Source: Pelagibacterium sp. 26DY04 (GTDB taxonomy: Bacteria > Pseudomonadota > Alphaproteobacteria > Rhizobiales > Devosiaceae). Taken from it: a stretch of 64,000 nt of DNA. The DNA lies in contig NZ_CP101731.1 in NCBI RefSeq assembly GCF_031202305.1, positions 248,001 through 312,000 of the forward strand, given 5' to 3'. The notes beneath the pieces were generated by a model, which saw only the letters and a list, made by a program, of their open reading frames with translations, made no database searches and was not told the origin of the DNA. A program made the position numbers and the translations under genes. This document shows positions 1 to 7,875 of the stretch, piece after piece. Numbering within the stretch: the stretch's first letter is position 1; the number at the start of each line of letters is the position of its first letter.

Positions 1-114
1 TCCGGGCGCGATGAGAACATCACATCGCTCGGGCAAACCCAGACCGAAGCCGATGGGACGGATGTCCGCGAGCAGTAGCGGTCGATCTGCGGGCGCGAAA
101 GAATTACCGATCAC
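1..114 (-). CDS. N-terminal fragment of a possible amidohydrolase-family protein (cut by window edge)
   Basis: Thirty-eight codons are open leftward from a GTG at 114 to the window edge. The GTG is preceded by AAGGAA at 7 nt, a good ribosome binding site. The product begins VIGNSFAPADRPLLLADIR and runs on to a DVLIAPG segment. The pattern of a hydrophobic strand, a gap, then a DVLI-x-x-G turn resembles the first beta strands of amidohydrolase/cytosine-deaminase-like enzymes. That family call is inference from very little sequence; the existence of a gene starting here is better supported than its function. It is divergent from the MscS-type gene, with which it shares the 115-288 intergenic region. 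Confidence 0.4.
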   Translation of the reverse strand, partial: MIGNSFAPADRPLLLADIRPIGFGLGLPERCDVLIAPG

Positions 115-288
115 GGTAAAATTCCTTAATTATGGAATAGACTGCGTTATTATGGCATCTTGGTGCTTTCCGTAGCCCGTCGTCAAGAGGCATCCACTCC
201 ATTCGCCGTGGGGGGTTCATCATTGCATCAAAGGCTTGTAGCCTCCCGCCCATTGCCCGATTTCATTCTTCTTGGATCCGACAGGCCA

Positions 289-2652
289 ATGACCTTGCCG
301 ATTTTCCTACGCCCGCTGCCCCTTTTTGCCTTCATCCTTCTTTCCCTATGGCTTTGCTTGGCAGCACCGGCGCTGGCGCAAGCCCAGGGTGCCGATGCGG
401 TCGCAACCGAAGAGAGCGCGTCCGATCCACAACAGGCTCTTGCCCAACTGATCGAAGTTCTGCGCGATGATGCGGCCCGGGACGCGCTCATTGCCGAACT
501 CGAGGCCAACCTTGCCACTCAAGGCGCCGAAGCCACAGCGGCGACGGAAGAGCAGAGTCCGGCCGAAGAATTGCGCTCGTTCGGTAGCCAGATCGCTGAT
601 TTCACGCGGGAAACAGTGGAAAGCGTCGCCCGGTCGCTCAGCCAGCTCTGGCGGCAATTGACCAATGTGCCGAGCATCTTTGCCGGCCTCAATATCGGCG
701 AACTCGAGGGAGTGGGCGCCATATTGGGTCATATCGCAATCCTGGTGGTCATCACCTATGGAGGGTTGATCCTGCTCCGCAGGCTGGGCGCCGGTCCGCG
801 GGCCCGTCTCCGGCACTTGTTCCGGCGTGGAGGGTGGGTCGCCAAGCCTGTGGCGCTGGTTCTGGAACTGGTACTCGATATCGTTGCGGCCCTCATACCT
901 TATGCGCTGGGCTACACGGTGGCGGTGAGCATCCTGGGCATTCCCGGCCAGATCAGCCTGGAGCACTCGCTCTATCTCAACGCTTTCCTGATGGTCGAAA
1001 TCGTGCTGGCGGTTCTGCGCACCGTACTTTCGCCCAACGAAGCCGAGCAGCGGCTGGTTCACGTCAGCGATGCAAGCGCGCGCTCCATCATGGGGTGGTC
1101 ACGGCTTTTGGTCAGCCTTTTCGTTTTCGGCCAGATGATGCTGCTGCCCCTGGTCACCGCCACCATTTCGTTCGCGGCGGGGCGGGCGATATCGGTCGTC
1201 ATGGTCCTCATAACGCTCCTGACCGCCGCCATCGGTGTCCTTGTGGCGCGCGAACCGGTGCGCCGAAAGCTCATGACCTTTGTTTCCAACAACGAGGCGC
1301 GTCGGGGCCTGAGCTTGCCCATCCAGTATTGGCACGTCCTCGCATTGCTCTATATCGCCGTCCTCGCGATAGTGGCGCTCACCCGCTCGAGCCCCCAGTT
1401 CCAGGCTTATCTGTGGTCCAACGCCCAGATCGGCATTGCGGTGCTGGTGGGTTTTATCATCCTCAACATCATCAAGCGCGTCACTGCCAACGGCATCACC
1501 CTTCCCGAACCGATCCGCCGCCGCTCGCCCGAACTGCAACGGCAGCTCAATGGTATCGTGCCGGTGGTGCTCAAGGTCGTGCGCTTCATCGTCATTGCGG
1601 TCGTGGTCATCGTCTGCCTGCACGGGTTGGGCTTTTTCAACTTCGTCGAATTCGTCGAAAGCGAGTTCGGGGCGCGGGTCGCAGGGTCTACAATCACCAT
1701 CCTGATGATCCTTGCGCTCGCCATCATCGCCTGGATTGCGCTCAACGCCTGGGTGGACAGCCAGGTCAATCCTGAACTCGCGCCGCGGGCAACGGCCCGC
1801 AAGCGGACGCTTTTCGCGCTGATGCGCAATGCTCTGACCATTGCCATCATCGTCATAACGCTGATGTTCGTGCTCTCGGAAGTGGGCATCAATATCGCGC
1901 CCCTGCTCGCCTCGGCGGGTGTGATCGGTCTTGCCATCGGTTTCGGTGCGCAAAAGCTGGTCCAGGACATCATCACCGGCATCTTCATCCAGCTCGAAGG
2001 CGCCATCGATGTGGGGGATGTCGTTGCCGTGGGCGGGATTTCCGGTTCGGTCGAGCGTCTCACGATCCGTTCGGTCTCACTGCGCGATGTCGAGGGGTCC
2101 TACCACATCATCCCCTTCTCCTCGGTCGATACCGTCACCAATTTCATGCGCGGCTTCTCTTATGCGCTGATCGACATGGGAGTGGGATATCGGGAGAATG
2201 TGGAGGACGCCCGCCAGGCGATGCTCGACGCCTTCGAGGAACTGCGGGCCGATCCAGAGCACAAGAACGTCATCATCGCCGATTTCGAATGGATGGGCAT
2301 TAATGCTTTCGGGCCGAGCGAGGTCGTTCTGCGGGCGAGGATCAAGACCCTGCCGGGCAAGCAATGGGCCGTCAAACGTGCCTACAGCGCCATCGTCAAG
2401 CGCCTGTTCGACGAACGCGACATCGAAATTCCCTTCCCGCATCAGACGCTTTATTTCGGCGTCGGCAAGGACGGAAAGGCACCGCCGCTGCACATGATCC
2501 GGGACGACAGCGAGAACGCGGAGGCCGAAACGCTTCCGAGCGAGCAAACGCCCCCTGCTCCCGCGCGCAAGCGGCGTCCGCAGGGGAAACAGATCGAAGG
2601 CAAGGACATGCCCGACATTGACGCCGGCCCCGGCGAGGACGACGATCGCTAG
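289..2652 (+). CDS. Mechanosensitive ion channel family protein (MscS superfamily)
   Basis: Large MscS-like channel of 787 aa, expected to open on membrane tension and release solutes after hypo-osmotic shock; it acts in the inner membrane. The start at 289 is chosen because it begins directly with a signal peptide (MTLPIFLRPLPLF, ending ALAQAQ near residue 31). An earlier in-frame codon at 160 would add 43 residues of non-signal sequence. A Gln/Glu-rich periplasmic stretch is followed by about ten hydrophobic segments between residues 130 and 560. The diagnostic MscS pore/beta-domain region starts near residue 550 (FGAQKLVQDIITG, then GDVV, later PFSSVDTVTNF). The C-terminal tail is charged and probably disordered. 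Substrate selectivity cannot be read from sequence. It is followed by a hairpin terminator. Confidence 0.9.
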   Translation: MTLPIFLRPLPLFAFILLSLWLCLAAPALAQAQGADAVATEESASDPQQALAQLIEVLRDDAARDALIAELEANLATQGAEATAATEEQSPAEELRSFGSQIADFTRETVESVARSLSQLWRQLTNVPSIFAGLNIGELEGVGAILGHIAILVVITYGGLILLRRLGAGPRARLRHLFRRGGWVAKPVALVLELVLDIVAALIPYALGYTVAVSILGIPGQISLEHSLYLNAFLMVEIVLAVLRTVLSPNEAEQRLVHVSDASARSIMGWSRLLVSLFVFGQMMLLPLVTATISFAAGRAISVVMVLITLLTAAIGVLVAREPVRRKLMTFVSNNEARRGLSLPIQYWHVLALLYIAVLAIVALTRSSPQFQAYLWSNAQIGIAVLVGFIILNIIKRVTANGITLPEPIRRRSPELQRQLNGIVPVVLKVVRFIVIAVVVIVCLHGLGFFNFVEFVESEFGARVAGSTITILMILALAIIAWIALNAWVDSQVNPELAPRATARKRTLFALMRNALTIAIIVITLMFVLSEVGINIAPLLASAGVIGLAIGFGAQKLVQDIITGIFIQLEGAIDVGDVVAVGGISGSVERLTIRSVSLRDVEGSYHIIPFSSVDTVTNFMRGFSYALIDMGVGYRENVEDARQAMLDAFEELRADPEHKNVIIADFEWMGINAFGPSEVVLRARIKTLPGKQWAVKRAYSAIVKRLFDERDIEIPFPHQTLYFGVGKDGKAPPLHMIRDDSENAEAETLPSEQTPPAPARKRRPQGKQIEGKDMPDIDAGPGEDDDR

Positions 2653-2668
2653 CCCCGAAAAGCGTGAA

Positions 2669-2693
2669 AAAGGGCGGCGTCTTGCCGCCTTTC
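2669..2693 (+). terminator. Hairpin terminator after the MscS-type gene
   Basis: Inverted repeat GGCGGC (2673-2678) and GCCGCC (2684-2689) with a 5-nt loop, flanked by A-rich and TTT sequence, 17 nt after the stop codon. The T run is short, so termination may be partial. Confidence 0.5.
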
Positions 2694-2750
2694 CCCAATC
2701 GGGATGCCGTGCTAAGGGGAAGCGCTTTCTCCTCCTCTCGAAAGCTGCAA

Positions 2751-3467
2751 ATGTCCCCTCTCGCCCACCCTTTCGACGCCGTCATCTTCGACATGGACGG
2801 AACGCTGCTCGATACCGAAGCGGTGTTCAAGGCCATCGTCTATGAGGTCTGCACCGAATTGGGCTTTGCCATGACCGACCATGTGCATGGGCGCATGGTG
2901 GGGTCCTCCCATGAAACGACTGCCGGGCTGCTGGCGGAAGCCTTCGGGGCGGAGTTTCCCTACGAATTGTTCGACGAAAAGTGCCGCGCGTCGATGTATG
3001 TGCGCATGGGAGATGCCGTGCCGGTCAAGACCGGCGCTGTCGAGCTGGTCTCGGCCCTAAGGGAACTCGACGTCCCGCTGGCGGTCGCGACCTCATCGCG
3101 TTCGCACCATGCGCTCTCCCATCTCAAGTCGGCGGGCGTGATCGACTATTTCGATACGATCGTCACCCGTGACGACGTGGCCAATCCCAAGCCGCACCCC
3201 GAGCCCTATCTGACAGCCGCGAAACGCCTTGCGGTCGATCCGGTCCATTGCGTTGCGTTCGAAGATTCGGTGGCCGGGGTCCGGGCAGCCCATGCGGCGG
3301 GCATGCGCACGGTGATGGTGCCGGACCTGGTCCCCCCGAGTGAAGACATTGCAGCGCTCTGTGTCGCGGTGCTCGAGAGCCTTGCCCACGCTCACGATCA
3401 TCTGGTTTCGGCACCGCGTACTGCAAATGGGTTGCAGAAGCATTTGCACATAAAATCAAAGGGATAG
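2751..3467 (+). CDS. HAD-superfamily hydrolase, beta-phosphoglucomutase/phosphatase-like
   Basis: A 238-aa HAD family I phosphohydrolase, probably acting on a small phosphorylated metabolite in the cytoplasm. Motif I, DMDGTLLD, lies near residue 15, with both catalytic aspartates present. Motif II is VATSSRS near residue 110. The KPHPEPYL lysine lies near residue 145 and motif IV, FEDSVAGVRAA, near residue 170. The start at 2751 (MSPLAHPFDAV) is preferred over upstream in-frame codons because HAD proteins begin within about 10 residues of motif I and the upstream sequence contains the MscS gene terminator. The substrate is unknown; closest in style to phosphoglycolate phosphatase or beta-PGM paralogues. 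Confidence 0.85.
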   Translation: MSPLAHPFDAVIFDMDGTLLDTEAVFKAIVYEVCTELGFAMTDHVHGRMVGSSHETTAGLLAEAFGAEFPYELFDEKCRASMYVRMGDAVPVKTGAVELVSALRELDVPLAVATSSRSHHALSHLKSAGVIDYFDTIVTRDDVANPKPHPEPYLTAAKRLAVDPVHCVAFEDSVAGVRAAHAAGMRTVMVPDLVPPSEDIAALCVAVLESLAHAHDHLVSAPRTANGLQKHLHIKSKG

Positions 3468-3518
3468 ACAAATTGTCCGGCTTTAGCTAGGCGAAGATAT
3501 CGCTTCCCCGGAGCCAAC

Positions 3519-4406
3519 ATGTCCCAGACGATCAAACTCGCGCTCGGCAGTATCGCGGTGACGATAGGCGTTCTCGCGCTCAAGTTCTGGGCTGCCCGGA
3601 TCACCGGGTCCGTCGCGCTGCTTTCCGACGCGCTGGAATCGGTGGTCAACCTTGCCACCGCCATCGCCGCCCTCATCGCAGTTCGTCTTGCCGCCCGTCC
3701 CGCCGATGCGGCCATGCCCTATGGCTATCACAAGGCCGAATATTTCTCGGCGGTGATCGAGGGGGTGTTCATCGTCGTCGCCGCGCTGTTGATCTTCCAT
3801 CAGGCCTGGCAGGGTTTTGCCGCGCCGCAGCCGCTTTCGGCCCCCTTGGAGGGCATCGTCATTTCGGTCGTGGCCTCGGCGATCAACGGGGTTTGGTGCC
3901 TGGTGCTGATCCGCCAGGGCCGGCGGCTGCAATCGCCGGCGCTTGAAGCAGATGGACACCATCTGTGGACCGACGTCGTTTCCTCGGTCGGCGTGGTCGT
4001 TGGGTTATTATTAGTGCTCGCGACGGATCAGCCCCTGCTCGATCCCCTGATCGCTGCGCTGGTGGGCCTCAACATCCTCTGGTCGGGAACGCGCCTTCTG
4101 GCGCGCAGCGTGGGCGGTCTGATGGATGTTGCCGTGCCCAAGGAGCAGCTCGACGAAATCCGCGCAGCCATCCAGGCCAACGCCGAAGGCGCGATCGAAG
4201 CTCACGATCTGCGTGCCCGCCAGGCCGGTAAGGCGACATTTATCGACTTCCATCTCGTCGTGCCGGGCGCGATGAGCGTCGAGGACGCGCATGCAATTTG
4301 CGACCGCATCGAAGCGGCGCTCAAAACGATCAGCACCGAGGCGCTGATCACCATCCATGTGGAGCCCGAAGACAAGGCCAAGCATTCGGGCATCGTCGTG
4401 CTCTAA
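3519..4406 (+). CDS. Cation diffusion facilitator (CDF) family metal exporter
   Basis: Inner-membrane CDF transporter of 295 aa, the usual family length, expected to export divalent metals in exchange for protons. Six hydrophobic segments occupy residues 5-205, followed by a cytoplasmic ferredoxin-like domain (to HVEPEDK). Motifs seen: LLSDALESVVN in TM2, YGYHKAE after TM2, and DGHHLWTDVVSS in TM5. Aligned by the PAD and HKAE anchors to E. coli YiiP, the transport site reads Glu, Asn, His, Asp in place of Asp45, Asp49, His153, Asp157. Metal specificity is therefore uncertain. A GGAG lies 5 nt upstream of the ATG. It follows the HAD gene by 51 nt and may be cotranscribed. Confidence 0.88.
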   Translation: MSQTIKLALGSIAVTIGVLALKFWAARITGSVALLSDALESVVNLATAIAALIAVRLAARPADAAMPYGYHKAEYFSAVIEGVFIVVAALLIFHQAWQGFAAPQPLSAPLEGIVISVVASAINGVWCLVLIRQGRRLQSPALEADGHHLWTDVVSSVGVVVGLLLVLATDQPLLDPLIAALVGLNILWSGTRLLARSVGGLMDVAVPKEQLDEIRAAIQANAEGAIEAHDLRARQAGKATFIDFHLVVPGAMSVEDAHAICDRIEAALKTISTEALITIHVEPEDKAKHSGIVVL

Positions 4407-4474
4407 CGCGGCCGCGCCTCTCTCCCCGCCGATGATGACGGATTTGTCTAAAATCCCAGCTTTTTCAAGCACCC

Positions 4475-4512
4475 CCCGTTGAGACATCCCGGCTAGGGGT
4501 CTTCTCAACGGG
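4475..4512. repeat. 10-bp perfect inverted repeat between CDF and wall-hydrolase genes
   Basis: CCCGTTGAGA (4475-4484) and TCTCAACGGG (4503-4512) are exact reverse complements separated by 18 nt. There is no T run on either strand, so this may be a protein-binding site or an RNA stem as well as a weak terminator for the CDF gene. Confidence 0.55.
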
Positions 4513-4528
4513 CGCAAAAGCCGTTACG

Positions 4529-4560
4529 TTAACCATCGATTAAGCTTAACGTCGCGTTAA
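4529..4560 (+). promoter_or_regulatory. Two tandem CtrA-type sites upstream of the cell wall hydrolase
   Basis: Two full TTAA-N7-TTAA sites, the consensus bound by the cell-cycle regulator CtrA, occur at 4529-4543 and 4546-4560, 17 bp apart. The first begins with the extended half-site TTAACCAT. A possible -10 (TATAGG, 4575-4580) follows, so the second site overlaps the expected -35. The gene start is at 4639. CtrA control is inference from motif match. Confidence 0.7.
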
Positions 4561-4638
4561 CGCGCGAACGTGGCTATAGGGTCGGGCCAACGAGGTAACG
4601 GCGCCACTATGAGGCGCCGAACGCGACAAGGGGACGGC

Positions 4639-5217
4639 ATGGCGCGGGGCACGCACGCCATTGGCAGCATCTTCATCGGGGCCATTTTCAGCCTTGCCAG
4701 TATTCTTCCCGCCCAGGCCCAGGACGAACTTGTCCTGACCGCCGATCTTCTGAGCGACTACGTCGCCGACGATTTCATGACCACCGAGCAGCGCAAGGAA
4801 CTGGCCGCCGGCGAGGTTCATTGCCTGGCCCAGGCTGTCTATCACGAAGCGCGCGGCGAACCCGAAAGCGGCCAATGGGCAGTGGCATCGGTCATCCTCA
4901 ACCGTGTCGAAAGCCGGGCCTATCCCGATACCGTCTGCGACGTAGTGTTCCAGAACGCGCATCTGGCCAACCGTTGCCAGTTTTCCTTTGCCTGCGACGG
5001 ACGGTCAGACGAGGGCGGCCGGGGCAACATCATCGACCGCGAAAGCTGGGTGAAGTCCAACGTCATCGCCCAAGTGGCCTATCGTCAGTTCCTTGACGGC
5101 CAACGCCACGAGGATGGACTGACCACGGCAATGCACTTCCACACCACAAGCGTTTCGCCCTCCTGGGCGTCGGCTTATGCGGAAGTCGCCGCCATCGGCA
5201 ATCACATCTTCTATTGA
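4639..5217 (+). CDS. Cell wall hydrolase, SleB-like (Hydrolase_2 family)
   Basis: Exported peptidoglycan hydrolase of 192 aa. A signal peptide (MARGTHAIGSIFIGAIF, cleaved near ALPAQAQ-like residues 26-28) precedes a SleB-type catalytic domain. Seen there are CLAQAVYHEARGE with its likely catalytic Glu near residue 70, then VASVILNRV and CQFSFACDG. Related alphaproteobacterial proteins are periplasmic wall-remodelling enzymes. The start at 4639 is favoured because AAGGGG lies 6 nt upstream and the signal peptide begins there; a start at 4609 would add ten basic residues. It has its own promoter region with two CtrA sites, suggesting cell-cycle-timed expression linked to division or polar growth (inference). 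Confidence 0.85.
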   Translation: MARGTHAIGSIFIGAIFSLASILPAQAQDELVLTADLLSDYVADDFMTTEQRKELAAGEVHCLAQAVYHEARGEPESGQWAVASVILNRVESRAYPDTVCDVVFQNAHLANRCQFSFACDGRSDEGGRGNIIDRESWVKSNVIAQVAYRQFLDGQRHEDGLTTAMHFHTTSVSPSWASAYAEVAAIGNHIFY

Positions 5218-5231
5218 CCGAGCCATCGGCC

Positions 5232-5266
5232 AAAAGAAAACCCGCACCGAACGTATCCGGCGCGGG
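5232..5266 (-). terminator. Rho-independent terminator of pckA
   Basis: Read leftward, a 9-bp GC-rich stem (5258-5266 with 5241-5249, one mismatch-tolerant pair) is followed by TTTTCTTTT. It sits 28 nt beyond the pckA stop codon. It also faces the end of the wall hydrolase gene. Confidence 0.8.
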
Positions 5267-5293
5267 CTCCCTCCACTGTGAGCTTTTGGAACC

Positions 5294-6904
5294 TTATTCG
5301 GCGGCAACCGCCAGCCGCGGGCCAGCCTCCGCAATCTGGGCATCGGCGGCGGCGAATTTGGCGAAATTGGCTTCGAACAGGCCGACGAGCTTTTCGGACT
5401 GGCGGTCATAGGCATCCTTGTCCGCCCAGGTTTCGCGCGGATTGAGCAGGGCGGCGTCCACACCCTCGACAGCGAGCGGTACGGCGAAGCCGAAAACAGG
5501 ATCGACGCGGGCCGGAACGTTGATCAACTCGCCCGATAGCGCCGCGTTGAGCAGACGGCGTGTATCCTTGATCGAAATGCGCTTGCCCACGCCATAGGCG
5601 CCGCCTGTCCAGCCGGTGTTGATCAGCCAGCATTCGGCCAGGCTCTCGCGCAGGCGCTTTTTGAGCATGCGGCCGTAAACGGTGGGGTGCAGGCTCATGA
5701 ACGGCGCGCCGAAGCAGGCCGAAAAAGTCGCCTGCGGTTCGGTGACGCCGCGCTCGGTGCCGGCCACCTTGGCGGTGTAGCCCGAAAGGAAGTGGTAGAT
5801 CGCCTGTTCGGGCGAAAGTCGGGCGATGGGAGGCAGGACGCCGAAGGCATCGGCGGTCAGCAGCACCACATTGGTGGGCGTAGGCCCGGTGCCGGTGCGC
5901 GAGACATTGTCGAGTACATAGAGCGGGTAAGCGGCACGGGTATTTTCGGTTTTCGAGCCGTCGTTGAAATCGGGCTCGCGAGTGAGTTCGTCGAGCACCA
6001 CGTTTTCGAGCACGGTTCCGAATTTCTTGGTCGCGCCATGGATTTCCGGCTCGGCCCGGGGCGAAAGATTGATGGTCTTGGCGTAGCACCCGCCCTCGAG
6101 GTTGAAGACCCCGTCATCGGACCAGCCGTGCTCGTCGTCACCGATCAGAATCCGTTCCGGATCGGTCGAAAGCGTGGTTTTGCCCGTTCCCGAAAGCCCG
6201 AAGAACAGCGCGGTGTCGCCTTGCTTGCCGGTATTGGCCGAGCAGTGCATGGGCAGCACGCCCTTGGAGGGGGCGTGGAAATTGAAGAGCGAGAACACCG
6301 ACTTCTTGATCTCACCCGCATAGGCGGTGCCGCCGATCAGAACGATGTTGCGGGAAAGATCGAGCGCGATCACCGTCTCGCTGCGCGTGCCGTGGCGGGC
6401 CGGATCGGCCTTGAAGGCGGGGTTGTGCAGGATCGTCACATCGGGAGCAAAGCCATCGAGTCCGGCGCGGGCCGGCCGGATCAGAAGATTGCGGATGAAC
6501 AGGGCATGCCAGGCCGAGGGTGTCAGGACCTCGACATTGAGCTGGTGCTTGACGTCTGCCCCGGCCAAAAGCTGCTGGTCGAAGAGCTCGGCACCCTCGA
6601 GCGCAGCGGCGAAATCGGCCAGCAGGACCTCGAACTTTTCCGGATCGAGGGCTGCCGTATTGTCCCACCAGACGAGATTTTCGGTCAATTCGTCGCGCAC
6701 GATGAATTTGTCGGCGGGCGAGCGGCCTGTGAACTTGCCCGTGTCGGCGACAAAGGCGCCATCGGCGCTCAGCTTGCCCTCGCCGCGCGCGATGGCGGTT
6801 TCGACAAGCACGGGGGCCGCATCGTTGAACCGGATCGAGGCGGCCTTGTCGGCAACGGCTTTGGCAAGGCTTTGACACGTGGTGGCGGACATTGGGACGC
6901 TCAT
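5294..6904 (-). CDS. pckA: Phosphoenolpyruvate carboxykinase (ATP)
   Basis: Cytoplasmic enzyme converting oxaloacetate plus ATP to phosphoenolpyruvate, CO2 and ADP; first committed step of gluconeogenesis. The 536-aa length is normal. Seen motifs: RSPADKF substrate loop near residue 60, MHCSANTG near 220, the P-loop [11 protein letters not shown] near 238, and the kinase-2-like [20 protein letters not shown] region near 260. It is divergent from chvI, an arrangement conserved in rhizobia, where ChvI/ChvG and the regulatory PTS affect carbon metabolism. The two genes share a 247-bp intergenic region with a palindrome. Confidence 0.97.
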   Translation of the reverse strand: MSVPMSATTCQSLAKAVADKAASIRFNDAAPVLVETAIARGEGKLSADGAFVADTGKFTGRSPADKFIVRDELTENLVWWDNTAALDPEKFEVLLADFAAALEGAELFDQQLLAGADVKHQLNVEVLTPSAWHALFIRNLLIRPARAGLDGFAPDVTILHNPAFKADPARHGTRSETVIALDLSRNIVLIGGTAYAGEIKKSVFSLFNFHAPSKGVLPMHCSANTGKQGDTALFFGLSGTGKTTLSTDPERILIGDDEHGWSDDGVFNLEGGCYAKTINLSPRAEPEIHGATKKFGTVLENVVLDELTREPDFNDGSKTENTRAAYPLYVLDNVSRTGTGPTPTNVVLLTADAFGVLPPIARLSPEQAIYHFLSGYTAKVAGTERGVTEPQATFSACFGAPFMSLHPTVYGRMLKKRLRESLAECWLINTGWTGGAYGVGKRISIKDTRRLLNAALSGELINVPARVDPVFGFAVPLAVEGVDAALLNPRETWADKDAYDRQSEKLVGLFEANFAKFAAADAQIAEAGPRLAVAAE

Positions 6905-6975
6905 AAATGCTATGATATATTGGGCGCCACCATAGAACCGAGGGAAGCGCGGCTTCCATCTGGCAATGGGTCGTA

Positions 6976-6987
6976 AGACGTTCGTCT
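6976..6987. promoter_or_regulatory. Palindrome in the pckA-chvI intergenic region
   Basis: AGACG-TT-CGTCT is an exact 12-bp palindrome lying 72 nt upstream of the pckA start and 165 nt upstream of chvI. It could be an operator; no regulator can be assigned from sequence. Confidence 0.35.
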
Positions 6988-7024
6988 AGAGCGGTGTAAG
7001 GGCCGCCCGGCGGGCAGTGCGGCG

Positions 7025-7053
7025 ATTGGCCTTGCCATAATTTGCGCGTATTG
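7025..7053 (+). promoter_or_regulatory. Candidate chvI promoter
   Basis: TTGGCC, a 17-bp spacer and TATTGT match a housekeeping -35/-10 pair about 100 nt upstream of chvI. Not verified. Confidence 0.4.
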
Positions 7054-7151
7054 TGAACGGCACAAGCGGCAGACGCGTTCTTTCAAGCGACGTTGAAATC
7101 GGATTCCGGCCGTCATACCTGTCGGAAGCCGCAACAGATAAAGGGAAATCG

Positions 7152-7868
7152 ATGCCCAAGATCGCTCTTGTCGATGACGACCGCAACATCCTGACCTCGG
7201 TTTCGATGACACTCGAAGCCGAGGGTTACCAGGTGGCCACCTATACCGATGGCGCCTCCGGGCTCGATGGGCTCACCTCCGAGCGGCCGGACCTTGCGAT
7301 CCTCGACATCAAGATGCCGCGCATGGACGGCATGGAGCTGCTGCGCCGGCTGCGCCAGAAGTCCGACGTCCCGGTGATCTTCCTCACCTCCAAGGACGAG
7401 GAGATCGACGAGCTTTTCGGGCTCAAGATGGGTGCCGACGATTTCATCACCAAGCCCTTCTCCCAGCGCCTTCTGGTTGAGCGGGTGAAAGCGGTTCTGC
7501 GCCGCGCCGCGGCGCCCAAGGAAGCCGGAGCCGCCGTGGTCAATGGCGAGGACGGCGCGCCCAAGACCTCTCTCGAGCGCGGCGCGCTGGTCATGGATCA
7601 GGAGCGCCACACCTGCACCTGGAAAGGCCAGCGGGTGACACTCACGGTCACCGAATTCCTCATTCTTCTGGCACTGGCCCAGCGCCCGGGCGTGGTCAAG
7701 AGCCGCAATGCGCTCATGGACGCCGCCTATGACGACCAGGTCTATGTCGACGACCGCACCATCGACAGCCACATCAAGCGCTTGAGAAAGAAGTTCAAGA
7801 GCGTGGATGACAGCTTCGACATGATCGAAACGCTCTATGGCGTCGGCTACCGCTTCAAGGAGCAGTAA
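7152..7868 (+). CDS. chvI: Response regulator ChvI (OmpR/PhoB family)
   Basis: DNA-binding response regulator of 238 aa partnered with the ChvG kinase. The receiver domain (1-125) carries the acidic pocket VDDD at 7-10, phospho-acceptor Asp52 ([10 protein letters not shown]) and a KPF lysine near 104. A linker leads to an OmpR-type winged helix (about 140-236, ending GVGYRFKEQ). In Agrobacterium, Sinorhizobium and Brucella this system responds to acidity or envelope stress and is needed for host association or fitness. The start is set by AAGGGAAATCG just upstream and the canonical [10 protein letters not shown] opening. The chvI-chvG-hprK-EIIA-ptsH order supports orthology. Confidence 0.95.
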   Translation: MPKIALVDDDRNILTSVSMTLEAEGYQVATYTDGASGLDGLTSERPDLAILDIKMPRMDGMELLRRLRQKSDVPVIFLTSKDEEIDELFGLKMGADDFITKPFSQRLLVERVKAVLRRAAAPKEAGAAVVNGEDGAPKTSLERGALVMDQERHTCTWKGQRVTLTVTEFLILLALAQRPGVVKSRNALMDAAYDDQVYVDDRTIDSHIKRLRKKFKSVDDSFDMIETLYGVGYRFKEQ

Positions 7869-7875
7869 ACCGCAC

